Numbered from the stretch's first letter, positions 1 to 8,210 are shown. The stretch: DNA of 64,000 nucleotides from Saccharopolyspora hirsuta (GCF_008630535.1 NZ_VWPH01000007.1:1-64000), one strand, 5' to 3'. Program-made: numbers and translations. The notes: generated from the letters alone by a model not told the origin.

Positions 1-215
1 GGTGGCGGAACCTCAGCGCCCGCCTGGCTGTGGGTGCCCTGACTGATGTATGCCAATACACGGCGTCAGGGCCGTCCTCGCCAGGCGAACGCTGAGAACC
101 CGCGGCGGTGCAAGCTGCGAGGGTGGGTTATGCGCCTGGCGGCGCATGCGACACCTGCCGACCGGTGCCGGTCGCCCTTCGCGGCTGCGGTCCACGGGCA
201 GGATGAAAAAGGCTC
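1..215 (+). mobile_element. MITE-like repeat, copy A (left-truncated)
   Basis: First of four related intergenic elements, the others being at 1206-1456, 29104-29370 and 58591-58740. Its left end is cut by the window. It contains the hairpin module: outer arms 12-27 and 81-96, inner arms 36-43 (GCCCTGAC) and 65-72 (GTCAGGGC). The outer part follows, ending in a GATGAAAAAGGCTC motif. The right boundary runs into ATTGAAATCGCGG, half of the TTTCAATTGAAA palindrome that borders every copy. There is no transposase inside, so any mobility would need a factor in trans. This copy is inverted relative to copy B, with one gene between them. Confidence 0.75.
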
Positions 216-267
216 ATTGAAATCGCGGAAGGAGTCCACGGTCGGGCGAAACTTCCCGCCGATTCGG

Positions 268-311
268 GTCGAGGTGTATCTGCCCCGGGGGTACTCGCCT
301 CTGTTATAGGT
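268..311 (+). promoter_or_regulatory. Putative promoter shared with VanZ gene
   Basis: The string TCGAGGTGTATCTG, a 16-nt gap, then CTCTGTTAT sits directly upstream of the GTG start at 312. Nearly the same arrangement (TCGAGATGTATCTG, 16 nt, CTCTATAT) precedes the VanZ gene near 58866-58905. If the second block is the -10 element, transcription would begin at or near the start codon and the message would be leaderless, which fits the lack of a Shine-Dalgarno sequence. The sigma factor is unknown. Confidence 0.35.
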
Positions 312-1409
312 GTGACTCCCACCGAACTCCTGACCGAAATCACCGACACCCCCTGCAACGTCTTCCGCCGGTCCGAAGCCATCGACGCGGGCTTCACGGA
401 CTGGCAGCTGCGGAGCAGTGCCTTCCGCAGGGTCCTGCACGGCGTTTACACCACCTGCGACACCCCGCTGACGCACGAACTCAAGTGCGCGGCGGCTGCT
501 CTCACCCTGCCCCGCGGATCCGTGATCACGGGACGCTCAGCTGCCACGCTGCGCGGTGTGCCGCTAGCCGACTTCGCATCCCCCGTCGAGGTGCTCGTGC
601 CGCGCGAGGACGGGATGCTCCGCCGGAGCGGACTTCGCTGCACCTCGGCGCGGACCTTCGACTTCGAGCACTCGCCGTGGCAGGGCATCGGGGTGGCGGG
701 ATTTCCGCGCATCGCCTTTGACCTCCTCAAACAACGTTCGATCTCGCACGCGGTCGCATACTGCGACGCACTGCTGCACGCGGGCGCGATCACGACCGAT
801 GAGATAGCGGGGTTCTTCGTCGGCAGGAAGGACCACGGCATCACCCGAGCGCGCATGCGACTCGAGTACCTCGACGGCCGTGCGGAATCGGTACCGGAGT
901 CGATCATGCGCGTGGAACTCGTGCTCCGCGGCCTGCAGCCGACTCCGCAGCTGGAGATCTTCGACGGCGAGACGTTCGTCGCACGAGTCGACCTCGCGTT
1001 CGAGGCCGCTCGAGTTGCTGTCGAGTACGACGGGGGTTGGCACGCGGATCCGGATCAGATCAAACGCGACGAGGCCCGGCGGAGACGGCTGGCGAATCTC
1101 GGGTGGACCGTCATCGTCGTGACGAACGACCAGCTCAGGGACAGCTTCGACCAGACCGTCGCGAAGATCGAGGCCGCGCTGGCGGGTCAGTGCGCAACTT
1201 CCAATGAGCCTTTTTCATCCTGCCCGTGGACCGCAGCTGCGAAGGGCGAACTGCACCGATCGGCGAGGGGCGCATGCGCCGCCAGGCGCATAACCCACCC
1301 TCGCAGCTTGCACCGCCGCGGGTTCTCAGCGTTCGCCTGGCGAGGACGGCCCAACTGCCGTGTATTGGCATACATAAAGTTGGGCACCCGCAGTCCAGGC
1401 GGGCGCTGA
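312..1409 (+). CDS. DUF559/AbiEi-type protein with repeat-encoded tail
   Basis: A 365-residue protein. Residues 1-180 resemble the winged-helix and linker region of AbiEi-family type IV antitoxin-like proteins. Residues about 200-295 form a DUF559/Vsr-like PD-(D/E)XK nuclease fold: a conserved Glu near 200, RVDLAF, then EYDGGWH around 237-243, followed by a basic helix and a VIVVT strand. Such genes are common orphans in actinobacteria and their substrate is not established. The natural end should fall soon after residue 295. Instead the frame continues from nucleotide 1206 into the adjacent inverted repeat, so the last 67 or so residues are repeat-encoded. Start is GTG with no clear ribosome site. 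It lies between two inverted repeat copies. The family call is fairly sure; activity is not. Confidence 0.7.
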   Translation: MTPTELLTEITDTPCNVFRRSEAIDAGFTDWQLRSSAFRRVLHGVYTTCDTPLTHELKCAAAALTLPRGSVITGRSAATLRGVPLADFASPVEVLVPREDGMLRRSGLRCTSARTFDFEHSPWQGIGVAGFPRIAFDLLKQRSISHAVAYCDALLHAGAITTDEIAGFFVGRKDHGITRARMRLEYLDGRAESVPESIMRVELVLRGLQPTPQLEIFDGETFVARVDLAFEAARVAVEYDGGWHADPDQIKRDEARRRRLANLGWTVIVVTNDQLRDSFDQTVAKIEAALAGQCATSNEPFSSCPWTAAAKGELHRSARGACAARRITHPRSLHRRGFSAFAWRGRPNCRVLAYIKLGTRSPGGR

Positions 1410-1456
1410 GGTTCCGCCACCGGCACCGCCACTCAGAACGAGGTTGGAAAAACCTC
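1206..1456 (-). mobile_element. MITE-like repeat, copy B
   Basis: Complete copy, inverted relative to copy A, about 251 bp. Its left end reads GAGCCTTTTTCATCC and its right end GGTTGGAAAAACCTC. Flanks are CTTCCAAT on the left and ATTGAAATCGG on the right. The hairpin module has outer arms 1325-1340 and 1395-1410 and inner arms 1349-1356 (GCCCAACT) and 1378-1385 (AGTTGGGC). Its left part supplies the C-terminal codons of the preceding gene. Just past the right end, ATTGAAATCG is repeated in inverted form across a 6-nt spacer. Confidence 0.8.
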
Positions 1457-1551
1457 ATTGAAATCGGACGTGCGATTTCAATGGAAGTTGCGTGACCCGT
1501 CGCACACGGAGGGTCAGCTGAGGTGCTCCGGGGAACGCTTACCCTGGCGGG

Positions 1552-2295
1552 GTGTTGGTTCTGCTGCCTCCTTCGGAGACCAAGTCGGCCGGTGGTTCGG
1601 GTGCGCCGCTGGACTTGGGCGGGCTCTCGCACCCGGAGTTGACCGGCACCCGGCGGCGGCTGGTCGACGCGCTGTCCACTTTGGCCGATGACGTGCCCGC
1701 CAGCCTGGACGCGCTCGGGTTGTCCGAGCGCCAGGTCGAGGAGGTCCAGCGCAACGCCGAGCTCTGGGACGCGCCCACCGCCCCGGCGCTGGAGCGCTAC
1801 ACCGGGGTGCTCTACGACGCCCTCGACGTGCAGTCGCTGTCCGCGGTCGAGCGCAAGCAGGCCGACGCGCGGCTGGCGGTGGCGTCGGCGCTGTTCGGCA
1901 TCGTGCGCGGGACGGACGCGATTCCGGCCTACCGGCTCTCCGGGGGCAGCTCGCTGCCCGGCGTCGGCACCTTGCGCAGCGTGTGGCGACCGGTGCTGGA
2001 GCCCGTCCTGGCGGCCGCCGACGACCTCGTTGTCGACCTGCGCTCCGGCGCCTACGCCGCGCTGGCGAAGATCCCGGGCGCCGTGTCGGTCCGCGTGCTC
2101 TCCGAGGACGCGACGGGCAAGCGCAAGGTGGTCAGCCACCACAACAAGGCGCACAAGGGCAAGCTGGCGCGAGCCCTGGCCCAAGCACCGGACGAGCCGG
2201 AGTCGGTGGACGACATCCTCGCCGTGGCGGGCGAAGCCGGGCTCCAGGTGGAGCGCGAAGCCGACCGCGCGCTCTGCGTCGTCGTCCGCGCCTGA
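1552..2295 (+). CDS. yaaA: YaaA-family peroxide stress protein
   Basis: A 247-residue YaaA/DUF328 protein, the usual length for the family. The N-terminus MLVLLPPSETKSAGG is the family hallmark. Further conserved blocks are YTGVLYDALD near residue 83, the LFGIVRGTDAIPAYRL core near 115, and a C-terminal VSHHNKAHKG basic segment. The E. coli member lowers free iron during peroxide stress and binds DNA, so a cytoplasmic stress role is likely. The GTG start gives the expected N-terminus. It appears monocistronic, following repeat copy B. Confidence 0.9.
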   Translation: MLVLLPPSETKSAGGSGAPLDLGGLSHPELTGTRRRLVDALSTLADDVPASLDALGLSERQVEEVQRNAELWDAPTAPALERYTGVLYDALDVQSLSAVERKQADARLAVASALFGIVRGTDAIPAYRLSGGSSLPGVGTLRSVWRPVLEPVLAAADDLVVDLRSGAYAALAKIPGAVSVRVLSEDATGKRKVVSHHNKAHKGKLARALAQAPDEPESVDDILAVAGEAGLQVEREADRALCVVVRA

Positions 2296-2533
2296 CGCCG
2301 GTCGCAGGAAACCGCAGGTCAAAAACCGGTTGCTGTCGCGAGGGCGGATCGGTCAAGCTGACTGCGCGTGGAAAACCCGCCGAGGAAGGGAGGTTCGTCG
2401 TGGTGGCCGTTGTGACGGTTGTGCGCGCCGTTTTTGCGCACGGATGCACTCGAATCTCCATTCCTCCGCTGCGGTTGCGCTGAGCTCTCGGTGCTCGGGC
2501 GGAGGTCTCCGCCCTCGTTAGGAGCACCCGATC

Positions 2534-3499
2534 TTGTCCTCGTACGAGCAGTACGATCCCGGAATCTTCCGCAACACCAAGAAGTCCAAGGCGCGCAAGC
2601 CGAAAGGCGTGAAGCGGCAGCGCTTCGACGACGAGCCGGTCCGGCGCGGTCGGCTCACCGAGGAGGAGCGCGAGCGGCTCGCCGCGCTGCGCGACGAACC
2701 CGAACCCCAGCCGCTGCCGGGCGGTGCCGACCGGTGGTCCACCTGGGACACCGGGGAGCGCGGCCCCGAGCCGCACCCGTCCTGGTTGGTGACCGAGCTG
2801 GCAGCGGTCGACCACGAGCTGGGCGTGCTCAAGACCGGTAAGGAGGCCGACGTCCACCTGCTGCGGCGCGCGGTGCCCGGCGCCGATTCCTGCCTGCTGG
2901 CGTCCAAGCGGTACCGCGACGCCGACCACCGGATGTTCCACCGCGACGCCGGGTACCTGGAGGGCAGGCGGCTGCGCAAGTCCCGCGAGATGCGCGCGAT
3001 CGAGCACCGCACGTCGTTCGGGAAGGGCATGATCGCCCAGCAGTGGGCGGTGGCCGAGTTCCGCGTGCTGTCCGCGCTGTGGACCGCGGGCGCGCCGGTG
3101 CCGTACCCGGTGCAGCGGGTCGGGACCGAGGTGCTGCTGGAGTTCATCGGCACCCCCGACGGCACGGCCGCTCCGCGGCTGGCCGCGCTGCGCCCCGACG
3201 CCGACGAGCTCGACGAGCTCTGGGCGCAGCTGGTCGAAGCCCTGGTCGTGCTCGCCCAGCACGGCTTCACGCACGGCGACCTGTCCGCGTACAACGTGCT
3301 GGTGCACGACGGGCGGCTGGTGCTGATCGACCTGCCGCAGGCGGTCGACCTGGCGGCCAACCCGCTCGGCCCGGACTACCTGCGGCGTGACGCACACAAC
3401 ATCGCCGGGTGGTTCCGGTCCCGCGGTGCCGACCCGACCAGGGCCGATCCGGACCTGCTCGTGGAACGCCTTGCCGCAGCGGGAAACCTGCGCTCGTGA
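2534..3499 (+). CDS. RIO-type serine protein kinase
   Basis: A 321-residue RIO1-like atypical kinase. A basic N-terminus (KKSKARKPKGVKRQR) is followed by TGKEADVHLL around residue 97 (nucleotide-loop region), LLASKRY (the ATP-binding Lys), a catalytic HGDLSAYNVL near 247 with the Asp-Asn pair, and a metal-binding LIDLPQAVD near 263. The family autophosphorylates. In archaea and eukaryotes it acts in small-subunit ribosome maturation; bacterial roles are poorly known. Start is TTG, chosen because AGGAG lies 9-10 nt upstream and the MSSYEQYDPGIF start is typical of actinobacterial members. It is followed by a helicase gene, an RNA-related neighbour. Confidence 0.88.
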   Translation: MSSYEQYDPGIFRNTKKSKARKPKGVKRQRFDDEPVRRGRLTEEERERLAALRDEPEPQPLPGGADRWSTWDTGERGPEPHPSWLVTELAAVDHELGVLKTGKEADVHLLRRAVPGADSCLLASKRYRDADHRMFHRDAGYLEGRRLRKSREMRAIEHRTSFGKGMIAQQWAVAEFRVLSALWTAGAPVPYPVQRVGTEVLLEFIGTPDGTAAPRLAALRPDADELDELWAQLVEALVVLAQHGFTHGDLSAYNVLVHDGRLVLIDLPQAVDLAANPLGPDYLRRDAHNIAGWFRSRGADPTRADPDLLVERLAAAGNLRS

Positions 3500-3704
3500 C
3501 GGTGCGCCGACCGGCCCGGACGCCCGCCCCCGGCGGCCGGGCCGGTCGGCTAGACTGCGAGAGCAACAGCCGGGATCACCGGCCCGTGTCCGCTGCGACA
3601 CGCTCTGACCACCTATCGGCGCCGACGCGCCGGGCTCGTCCTCGTGATCGCCCGCGGACATCCCGCGAAGCCTCCCCGCGACGTGCCACTTCCGGGAGTT
3701 CTTC

Positions 3705-5186
3705 GTGCCACCAAGCTCGTCCACCACGTCCGCGCGCTCTTCCCGCCGGCCGCGCCGCCGCCGTCCGCAGGGCAAGCCGCAGCAGCAGCCGAAGCGCAGC
3801 CTGTTCGACGAGGTCGGGGTGACCGCGGTCGACCCGGCACCGTTCGCCGACCTCGGGCTGCCCGCCCGGCTGGTGCGCGCGCTGGCCGACAACGGGATGG
3901 TCGAGGCCTTCCCGATCCAGGCCGCCACCATCCCCGACGCGCTGACCGGCCGCGACGTGCTCGGGCGCGGTCAGACCGGCTCCGGCAAGACGCTGGCGTT
4001 CGGCCTGCCGCTGCTGGCGATGCAGCAGGGCAGCGCCCGGCCGCTGCACCCGCGCAGCCTCGTGCTGGTCCCGACCCGCGAACTGGCCACCCAGGTCACC
4101 GATTCGCTGAAGCCGCTGGCCAAGGCCCTCGGGCTCTACGTCCGGGAGGTCGTCGGCGGCACCTCGTTCAACCGCCAGGTGGACACGCTGCGGCGCGGCG
4201 TGGACGTCCTGGTCGCCACCCCGGGGCGGCTCGCCGACCACGTCCGGCAGGGCACCTGCGTGCTGTCCGAAGTGGAGCGGACCGCGCTCGACGAGGCCGA
4301 CCAGATGGCCGACATGGGCTTCCTGCCGCAGGTCCGCGAGCTGCTCGACCTGGTCCCGGCGGACGGCCAGCGGCTGCTGTTCTCCGCCACCCTGGACGGC
4401 GACGTCGACAAGCTCGTCGACCGGTACATGACCGACCCGGTGGTGCACTCGCTGGCGCCGCCCGCGGCCAGCGTCGACAGCATGGAGCACCACCAGTTCC
4501 TGGTGTCCGCGACCGACAAGCAGGACGTGCTCGCGCGCATCGCGGCCCGCGAGGGCCGCACGATCATGTTCGTGCGCACCAAGCACCACGCCGACCGGAT
4601 GGCCAAGAAGCTGCGGGCGGCCGGAGTCCCCGCGGGCGCTCTGCACGGCGGCAAGGCGCAGAACGCCCGGACCCGCATCCTCGACGAGTTCCGCAGCGGT
4701 GCGACGACGACGCTGGTGGCGACCAACGTCGCGGCCCGCGGCATCCACGTCGACGACGTGAGCCTGGTGGTGCACGTCGAGCCCCCGGCCGATCCCAAGG
4801 ACTACCTGCACCGGGCCGGTCGGACGGCCCGCGCGGGCGCGACGGGCACCGTGGTCACCCTGGTCACCGACGACCAGCGGGAGGCGTTCCGCACCATGGC
4901 CGCCCAGGCCGGGGTCAAGGCCAAGACCACGGCGGTCCGCCCCGAGGACGCGGAACTGGCCCGCGTCACCGGTGCCCGCGAACCCAGCGGGGTCTCGCTC
5001 GTGGCCCCGAAGCAGCGGGAAACGCCGCGCGGTCGCGGCGCGAACCCGCGGAGCGCCAAGCGCCCCGACGAGCCCACCCGCCGACGGCGCCCCTCGGAGC
5101 GCGGGCACGACGACGGTCGTCGCGGCCAGGCGTCGTCCGGGCGTGGTGCCCGGCGCGGCAACCGCGGTGGAGCTCGACAGGCGTAA
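3705..5186 (+). CDS. DEAD-box ATP-dependent RNA helicase
   Basis: A 493-residue RhlE/CshA-like DEAD-box helicase. Visible motifs: Q-motif region (FPIQAATIPDAL), motif I GQTGSGKT near residue 88, PTRELA, motif II DEAD near 195, SAT near 226, then the second RecA domain with HGGKAQNARTRIL, VATNVAARGI and HRAGRTARAG near 370. Both termini are low-complexity and basic; the tail of roughly 75 residues is rich in Arg and Gly and probably binds RNA. Cytoplasmic RNA unwinding or remodelling is the expected role. The GTG start at 3705 has GGGAG 7 nt upstream. The 205-bp gap before it leaves room for a long leader, common for such helicases. Confidence 0.92.
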   Translation: MPPSSSTTSARSSRRPRRRRPQGKPQQQPKRSLFDEVGVTAVDPAPFADLGLPARLVRALADNGMVEAFPIQAATIPDALTGRDVLGRGQTGSGKTLAFGLPLLAMQQGSARPLHPRSLVLVPTRELATQVTDSLKPLAKALGLYVREVVGGTSFNRQVDTLRRGVDVLVATPGRLADHVRQGTCVLSEVERTALDEADQMADMGFLPQVRELLDLVPADGQRLLFSATLDGDVDKLVDRYMTDPVVHSLAPPAASVDSMEHHQFLVSATDKQDVLARIAAREGRTIMFVRTKHHADRMAKKLRAAGVPAGALHGGKAQNARTRILDEFRSGATTTLVATNVAARGIHVDDVSLVVHVEPPADPKDYLHRAGRTARAGATGTVVTLVTDDQREAFRTMAAQAGVKAKTTAVRPEDAELARVTGAREPSGVSLVAPKQRETPRGRGANPRSAKRPDEPTRRRRPSERGHDDGRRGQASSGRGARRGNRGGARQA

Positions 5187-5208
5187 CGGGACCAGGAGGG
5201 AGAACCCG

Positions 5209-5610
5209 ATGGGCCGCAGGCTGGCCGACGTGAGCGAGGAGTTCCTGCAGTTCTGGCGGGAACGCCACCTGAGCACGTTGACGACGGTGCGCCCCGACGG
5301 CACGCCGCACGTGGTGCCGGTCGGGGTGACCCTCGACGTCGAGACGGCGACCGCGCGGGTGATCTCCTCGGGCACCTCGCACAAGGTGCGCCAGATCCGC
5401 GCGGCCGGGCCCGGTGGCGCGCAGGTCGCGGTCTGCCAGGTCGACGGGCGGCGCTGGTCCACCCTGCAGGGGGTGGCCGTGGTGCGCGACGAGCCCGAGG
5501 TGGTGGCCGACGCCGAGCGCCGGTACGAGCAGCGCTACAAGAAGCCCCGCGAGAACCCGTCCCGCGTGGTGATCGAGATCTCCGTGACGAAGGTCCTCGG
5601 CAACGCCTGA
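5209..5610 (+). CDS. PPOX-class F420/FMN-binding oxidoreductase
   Basis: A 133-residue split-barrel protein of the pyridoxamine-5'-phosphate-oxidase-like superfamily. LSTLTTVRPDGTPHVVPVG is the cofactor-binding strand pattern. ISSGTSHKVRQIRA matches the phosphate/F420 contact region in actinobacterial F420-dependent reductases, and WSTLQGVAVV follows. Substrate is unknown; it probably reduces a small cytoplasmic compound with F420H2 or flavin. ATG at 5209 is preceded by AGGAGGG. It lies 22 bp past the helicase and 23 bp before CobL, so it may share transcription with either. Confidence 0.82.
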   Translation: MGRRLADVSEEFLQFWRERHLSTLTTVRPDGTPHVVPVGVTLDVETATARVISSGTSHKVRQIRAAGPGGAQVAVCQVDGRRWSTLQGVAVVRDEPEVVADAERRYEQRYKKPRENPSRVVIEISVTKVLGNA

Positions 5611-5633
5611 CCACGACGTGGTGAGGTGGTGCG

Positions 5634-6860
5634 GTGAGCGTTCTCCAGGAGAAGCCGGAGCTGGTCCACGTCGTCGGCATCGGGGCCGACGGCGCGGCGG
5701 GCCTGTCCCGGCAGGCCCGGACCGTCGTGAACTCCGCCGAGGTGCTGTTCGGCAGCTCGCGCCAGCTCGACCTGGTCCCCGAAGCGACCGGGCAGCGGGT
5801 GGCCTGGCCCACCCCGCTGCTGCCCGCGCTGCCCGGCCTGCTCGCCGAGCACGCCGACCGGTCGATCTGCGTGCTGGCCAGCGGGGACCCGATGTTCTAC
5901 GGGATCGGCGGCACGCTGGTGAAGCTGCTGGGCCGGGATCGCGTGCGGATCATCGCGCACCCGTCGTCGCTGTCGCTGGCCTGCGCGCGGATGGGCTGGC
6001 CGGTGCAGGAGGCGGCGGTGGTGAGCCTGGTAGGCCGACCGGTGGAGCTGCTGCACCCCCGCGTGCAGCCGGGAAACCGGCTGCTGGTGCTCAGCGCTGA
6101 CGGCACCACCCCGTACGAGGTCGCGGCGCTGCTGCGGGCGCGCGGTTACGGGCCGAGCAGCATGACCGTGCTGTCCGATCTCGGGAGCGAGCGCGAGGGG
6201 TGCATCACCTCGACCGCCGACGAGTGGCACCAGTCCACAGTGGATCCGCTGAACGTGGTCGCGATCGAGTGCCGCGCAGCCCCCGACGCGCGGACGTTGC
6301 CGATCACGCCGGGGCTGCCGGACGACGCATTCGAGCACGACGGGCAGCTGACCAAGCGCGACGTGCGGGCGATCACGCTCGCACGGCTCGCCCCATTGCC
6401 CGGGCAGTTGTTGTGGGACGTCGGTGCGGGCGCCGGTAGCATCGCGATCGAGTGGATGCGCAGCGATCCGTCCTGCCGGGCGATCGCGATCGAGCAGCGC
6501 GACGACCGGGCGCAGCGCATCGCCGCGAACGCGAGCGCGCTGGGCGTTCCCGGGCTCCAGGTGGTCACCGGAGCCGTGCCGCGCGCGCTGGACGGGTTGG
6601 CCGAGCCGGATGCGATCTTCGTCGGCGGCGGCGGGACCGCGCCGGGAGCGCTGGAGGCGTGCTGGGCCGCGTTGCGCCCGGGTGGTCGGCTGGTGGTCAA
6701 CGCGGTCACGTTGGAATTGGAGGCGTTGGTGGCCGACTGGTACCGCCGGTGCGGCGGGGAACTGGTCCGGATCTCGGTGGAGCGCGCGGCGCCGATCGGT
6801 GGTTTCACCGGCTGGCGGCCCGCGATGCCGGTGACGCAGTGGGTGGTGAGCAAGCGATGA
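5634..6860 (+). CDS. cobL: Precorrin-6Y C5,15-methyltransferase (CobL, copy 1)
   Basis: A 408-residue CbiE-CbiT fusion that methylates C5 and C15 of precorrin-6Y and decarboxylates the C12 acetate. The N-terminal tetrapyrrole methylase (about 1-210) shows VVGIGADGAAGL and LASGDPMFYGIG. The C-terminal SAM-dependent domain (about 240-408) shows LLWDVGAGAGSIAIEW near 262 and DAIFVGGGG. Start is GTG. The stop overlaps the next ATG (ATGA), so translation of cobM is coupled. A second full-length CobL lies at 29430-30632. This copy belongs with the CobG/CobH/CobIJ/CobK set, the arrangement known from mycobacteria. Confidence 0.93.
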   Translation: MSVLQEKPELVHVVGIGADGAAGLSRQARTVVNSAEVLFGSSRQLDLVPEATGQRVAWPTPLLPALPGLLAEHADRSICVLASGDPMFYGIGGTLVKLLGRDRVRIIAHPSSLSLACARMGWPVQEAAVVSLVGRPVELLHPRVQPGNRLLVLSADGTTPYEVAALLRARGYGPSSMTVLSDLGSEREGCITSTADEWHQSTVDPLNVVAIECRAAPDARTLPITPGLPDDAFEHDGQLTKRDVRAITLARLAPLPGQLLWDVGAGAGSIAIEWMRSDPSCRAIAIEQRDDRAQRIAANASALGVPGLQVVTGAVPRALDGLAEPDAIFVGGGGTAPGALEACWAALRPGGRLVVNAVTLELEALVADWYRRCGGELVRISVERAAPIGGFTGWRPAMPVTQWVVSKR

Positions 6861-7600
6861 CAGTTCGTTTCGTGGGTGCCGGACCGGGTGCCGCGGACCT
6901 GATCACGGTGCGGGGTCGCGACGTCGTCGCCGCGTCGCCGGTGTGCCTGTACGCGGGCAGCCTGGTGCCGGAGGAGCTGCTCCGGCACTGCCCGCCCGGC
7001 GCGAAGCTGGTGGACACGGCCAACCTGACCTTGGACGACATCCTCGCCGAGATGCTGGCCGCGCACGAAGCCGGGCTCGACGTGGCGCGGCTGCACTCCG
7101 GGGACCCGTCGGTGTTCAGCGCGGTCGCCGAGCAGATGCGCCGCCTCGACGCCGCCGGAGTCCCGTACGAGGTGGTCCCGGGCGTCCCGGCGTTCGCCGC
7201 GGCGGCGGCAGCCCTGAACCGCGAGTTCACCGTCCCGGGCGTCGGCCAGACCGTGGTGCTGACCCGCACCTCCGCCCGCGCAACGCCGATGCCGGAGCAC
7301 GAGAACCTGACCACGCTCGGCCAAAGCCGCGCGACGATGGTCCTGCACCTGGCGGTCAACCGCATCGAGCAGCTCGTCGAGGAGCTCGTCCCCAACTACG
7401 GCGAGGACTGCCCGGTCGCGGTGGTGGCGAACGCGAGCCGCCCGGACGAAATCGTCCTCCGCGCAACGCTTTCCGACATCGCGGACCAAGTCCGAGCAGC
7501 GGGCATCACCCGAACCGCGGTGGTCGTGGTGGGCGAAGTCCTGACGGCATCGGAGTTCCCGGACAGCCACCTCTACTCCCCGAACCGCTGCCGCAGCTGA
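6857..7600 (+). CDS. cobM: Precorrin-4 C11-methyltransferase (CobM, copy 1)
   Basis: A 247-residue compact CobM/CbiF that transfers the SAM methyl to C11 of precorrin-4. The N-terminal FVGAGPGAADLITVRG, RLHSGDPSVFSAV near 83 and VPGVPAFAAAAA near 105 are the class III tetrapyrrole-methylase signatures. Length is normal, with no extension, in contrast to copy 2 at 30811-32193. ATG overlaps the cobL stop by 4 nt. It ends just before a repeat-rich convergent intergenic region. Confidence 0.93.
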   Translation: MTVRFVGAGPGAADLITVRGRDVVAASPVCLYAGSLVPEELLRHCPPGAKLVDTANLTLDDILAEMLAAHEAGLDVARLHSGDPSVFSAVAEQMRRLDAAGVPYEVVPGVPAFAAAAAALNREFTVPGVGQTVVLTRTSARATPMPEHENLTTLGQSRATMVLHLAVNRIEQLVEELVPNYGEDCPVAVVANASRPDEIVLRATLSDIADQVRAAGITRTAVVVVGEVLTASEFPDSHLYSPNRCRS

Positions 7601-7626
7601 CGCGAACCGCGCCGCACGCCCCGGAA

Positions 7627-7688
7627 CCGCAGTTTCAATTGAAACTGCGGTCCCCACCCACGGCGATTCACAGTTTCAATTGAAACTG
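7627..7688. repeat. Paired TTTCAATTGAAA palindromes
   Basis: A perfect 24-bp palindrome (7627-7650, arms CCGCAGTTTCAA) and an 18-bp one (7671-7688, arms CAGTTTCAA) are separated by 20 bp. Read in reverse complement, the spacer and its edges (ATCGCCGTGGGTGGGGACC) resemble the segments joining palindromes at 29069-29092 (GGTCCGCCGTGGGCGGGGAT) and after 58748. Palindrome plus spacer is therefore a recurring unit. The palindromes match the half-sites that border the MITE-like elements. Confidence 0.75.
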
Positions 7689-8068
7689 CACCCCCTGCGG
7701 GACGCGCGGCGTCGCGGAACGGAGCGCCGCGACGAGCCCCGGCAAGTCCAGCCGAGCTGGAGCGAGGTGCCGGTGTTACCTGAAACTGGCACCGCAAACG
7801 CCGTCGGCCGGATCACCCGGGGCGCGCGGCGTGGAGGAGGTTGTTGGGCAAAGGGCTCGTGGCTTGGCGGTGGGGTCGCGAGCCCGACTCGTGCTCAGGA
7901 GCCTCGGTTCCCGCGCGGAGGCGGATGCCCCGGTGGTCGTTCTGGCAAGCAGGGCGCGTTTTCTCACGAAATCGGCACCGTAGGCAACGAAACCCCCAGT
8001 TGGCGACGCCCCAGTTGGCACTGCAGCGGGATTTCGAGAGAGGTCTCCGACCTCACCACCAGGACCAC

Positions 8069-8087
8069 GGCCACGCGAAGCGTGGCC
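8069..8087. terminator. Possible terminator hairpin after cobM/cbiD
   Basis: Eight-base-pair perfect stem GGCCACGC/GCGTGGCC closed by a GAA triloop in the convergent gap between cobM and cbiD. No U-tract follows on either strand, so a termination role is only a possibility. Confidence 0.35.
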
Positions 8088-8134
8088 CGGCTCCGCCGAC
8101 CGCCATCACGGCCATCCGAGGGGTGGTGACGTCC

Positions 8135-8210
8135 GCAATTTCGATTGAAATTGCCTCACCGCCCCACCGCAGGTTCCGTCGAGAACGCTGGCAATTTCGA
8201 TTGAAATTGC
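8135..8210. repeat. Second pair of palindromes (GCAATTTC variant)
   Basis: GCAATTTCGATTGAAATTGC occurs twice as an exact direct copy, at 8135-8154 and 8191-8210, 36 bp apart. The arms GCAATTTC/GAAATTGC are perfect and the central GATT is not symmetric. The spacer differs from that at 7651-7670. Being only two units, both palindromic, with no cas genes nearby, this is not a CRISPR. Confidence 0.75.

Noticed and set aside
1226..1495. A frame starting MDRSCEG that recurs in repeat copies A, B and D
   Set aside because: Similarity is explained by the DNA repeat itself. The stems change by compensated pairs with no regard to codons, the frame is broken in D and absent in E, so it is unlikely to be a protein.
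7680..8129. A 149-codon open frame in the cobM-cbiD gap
   Set aside because: It begins inside a palindrome, lacks a ribosome site and recognisable domains, and covers hairpins. Treated as non-coding.
7627..8210. CRISPR-like repeats and spacers
   Set aside because: Only two units per set, the repeats are full palindromes, the spacers of one set resemble spacers elsewhere, and no cas genes are present.
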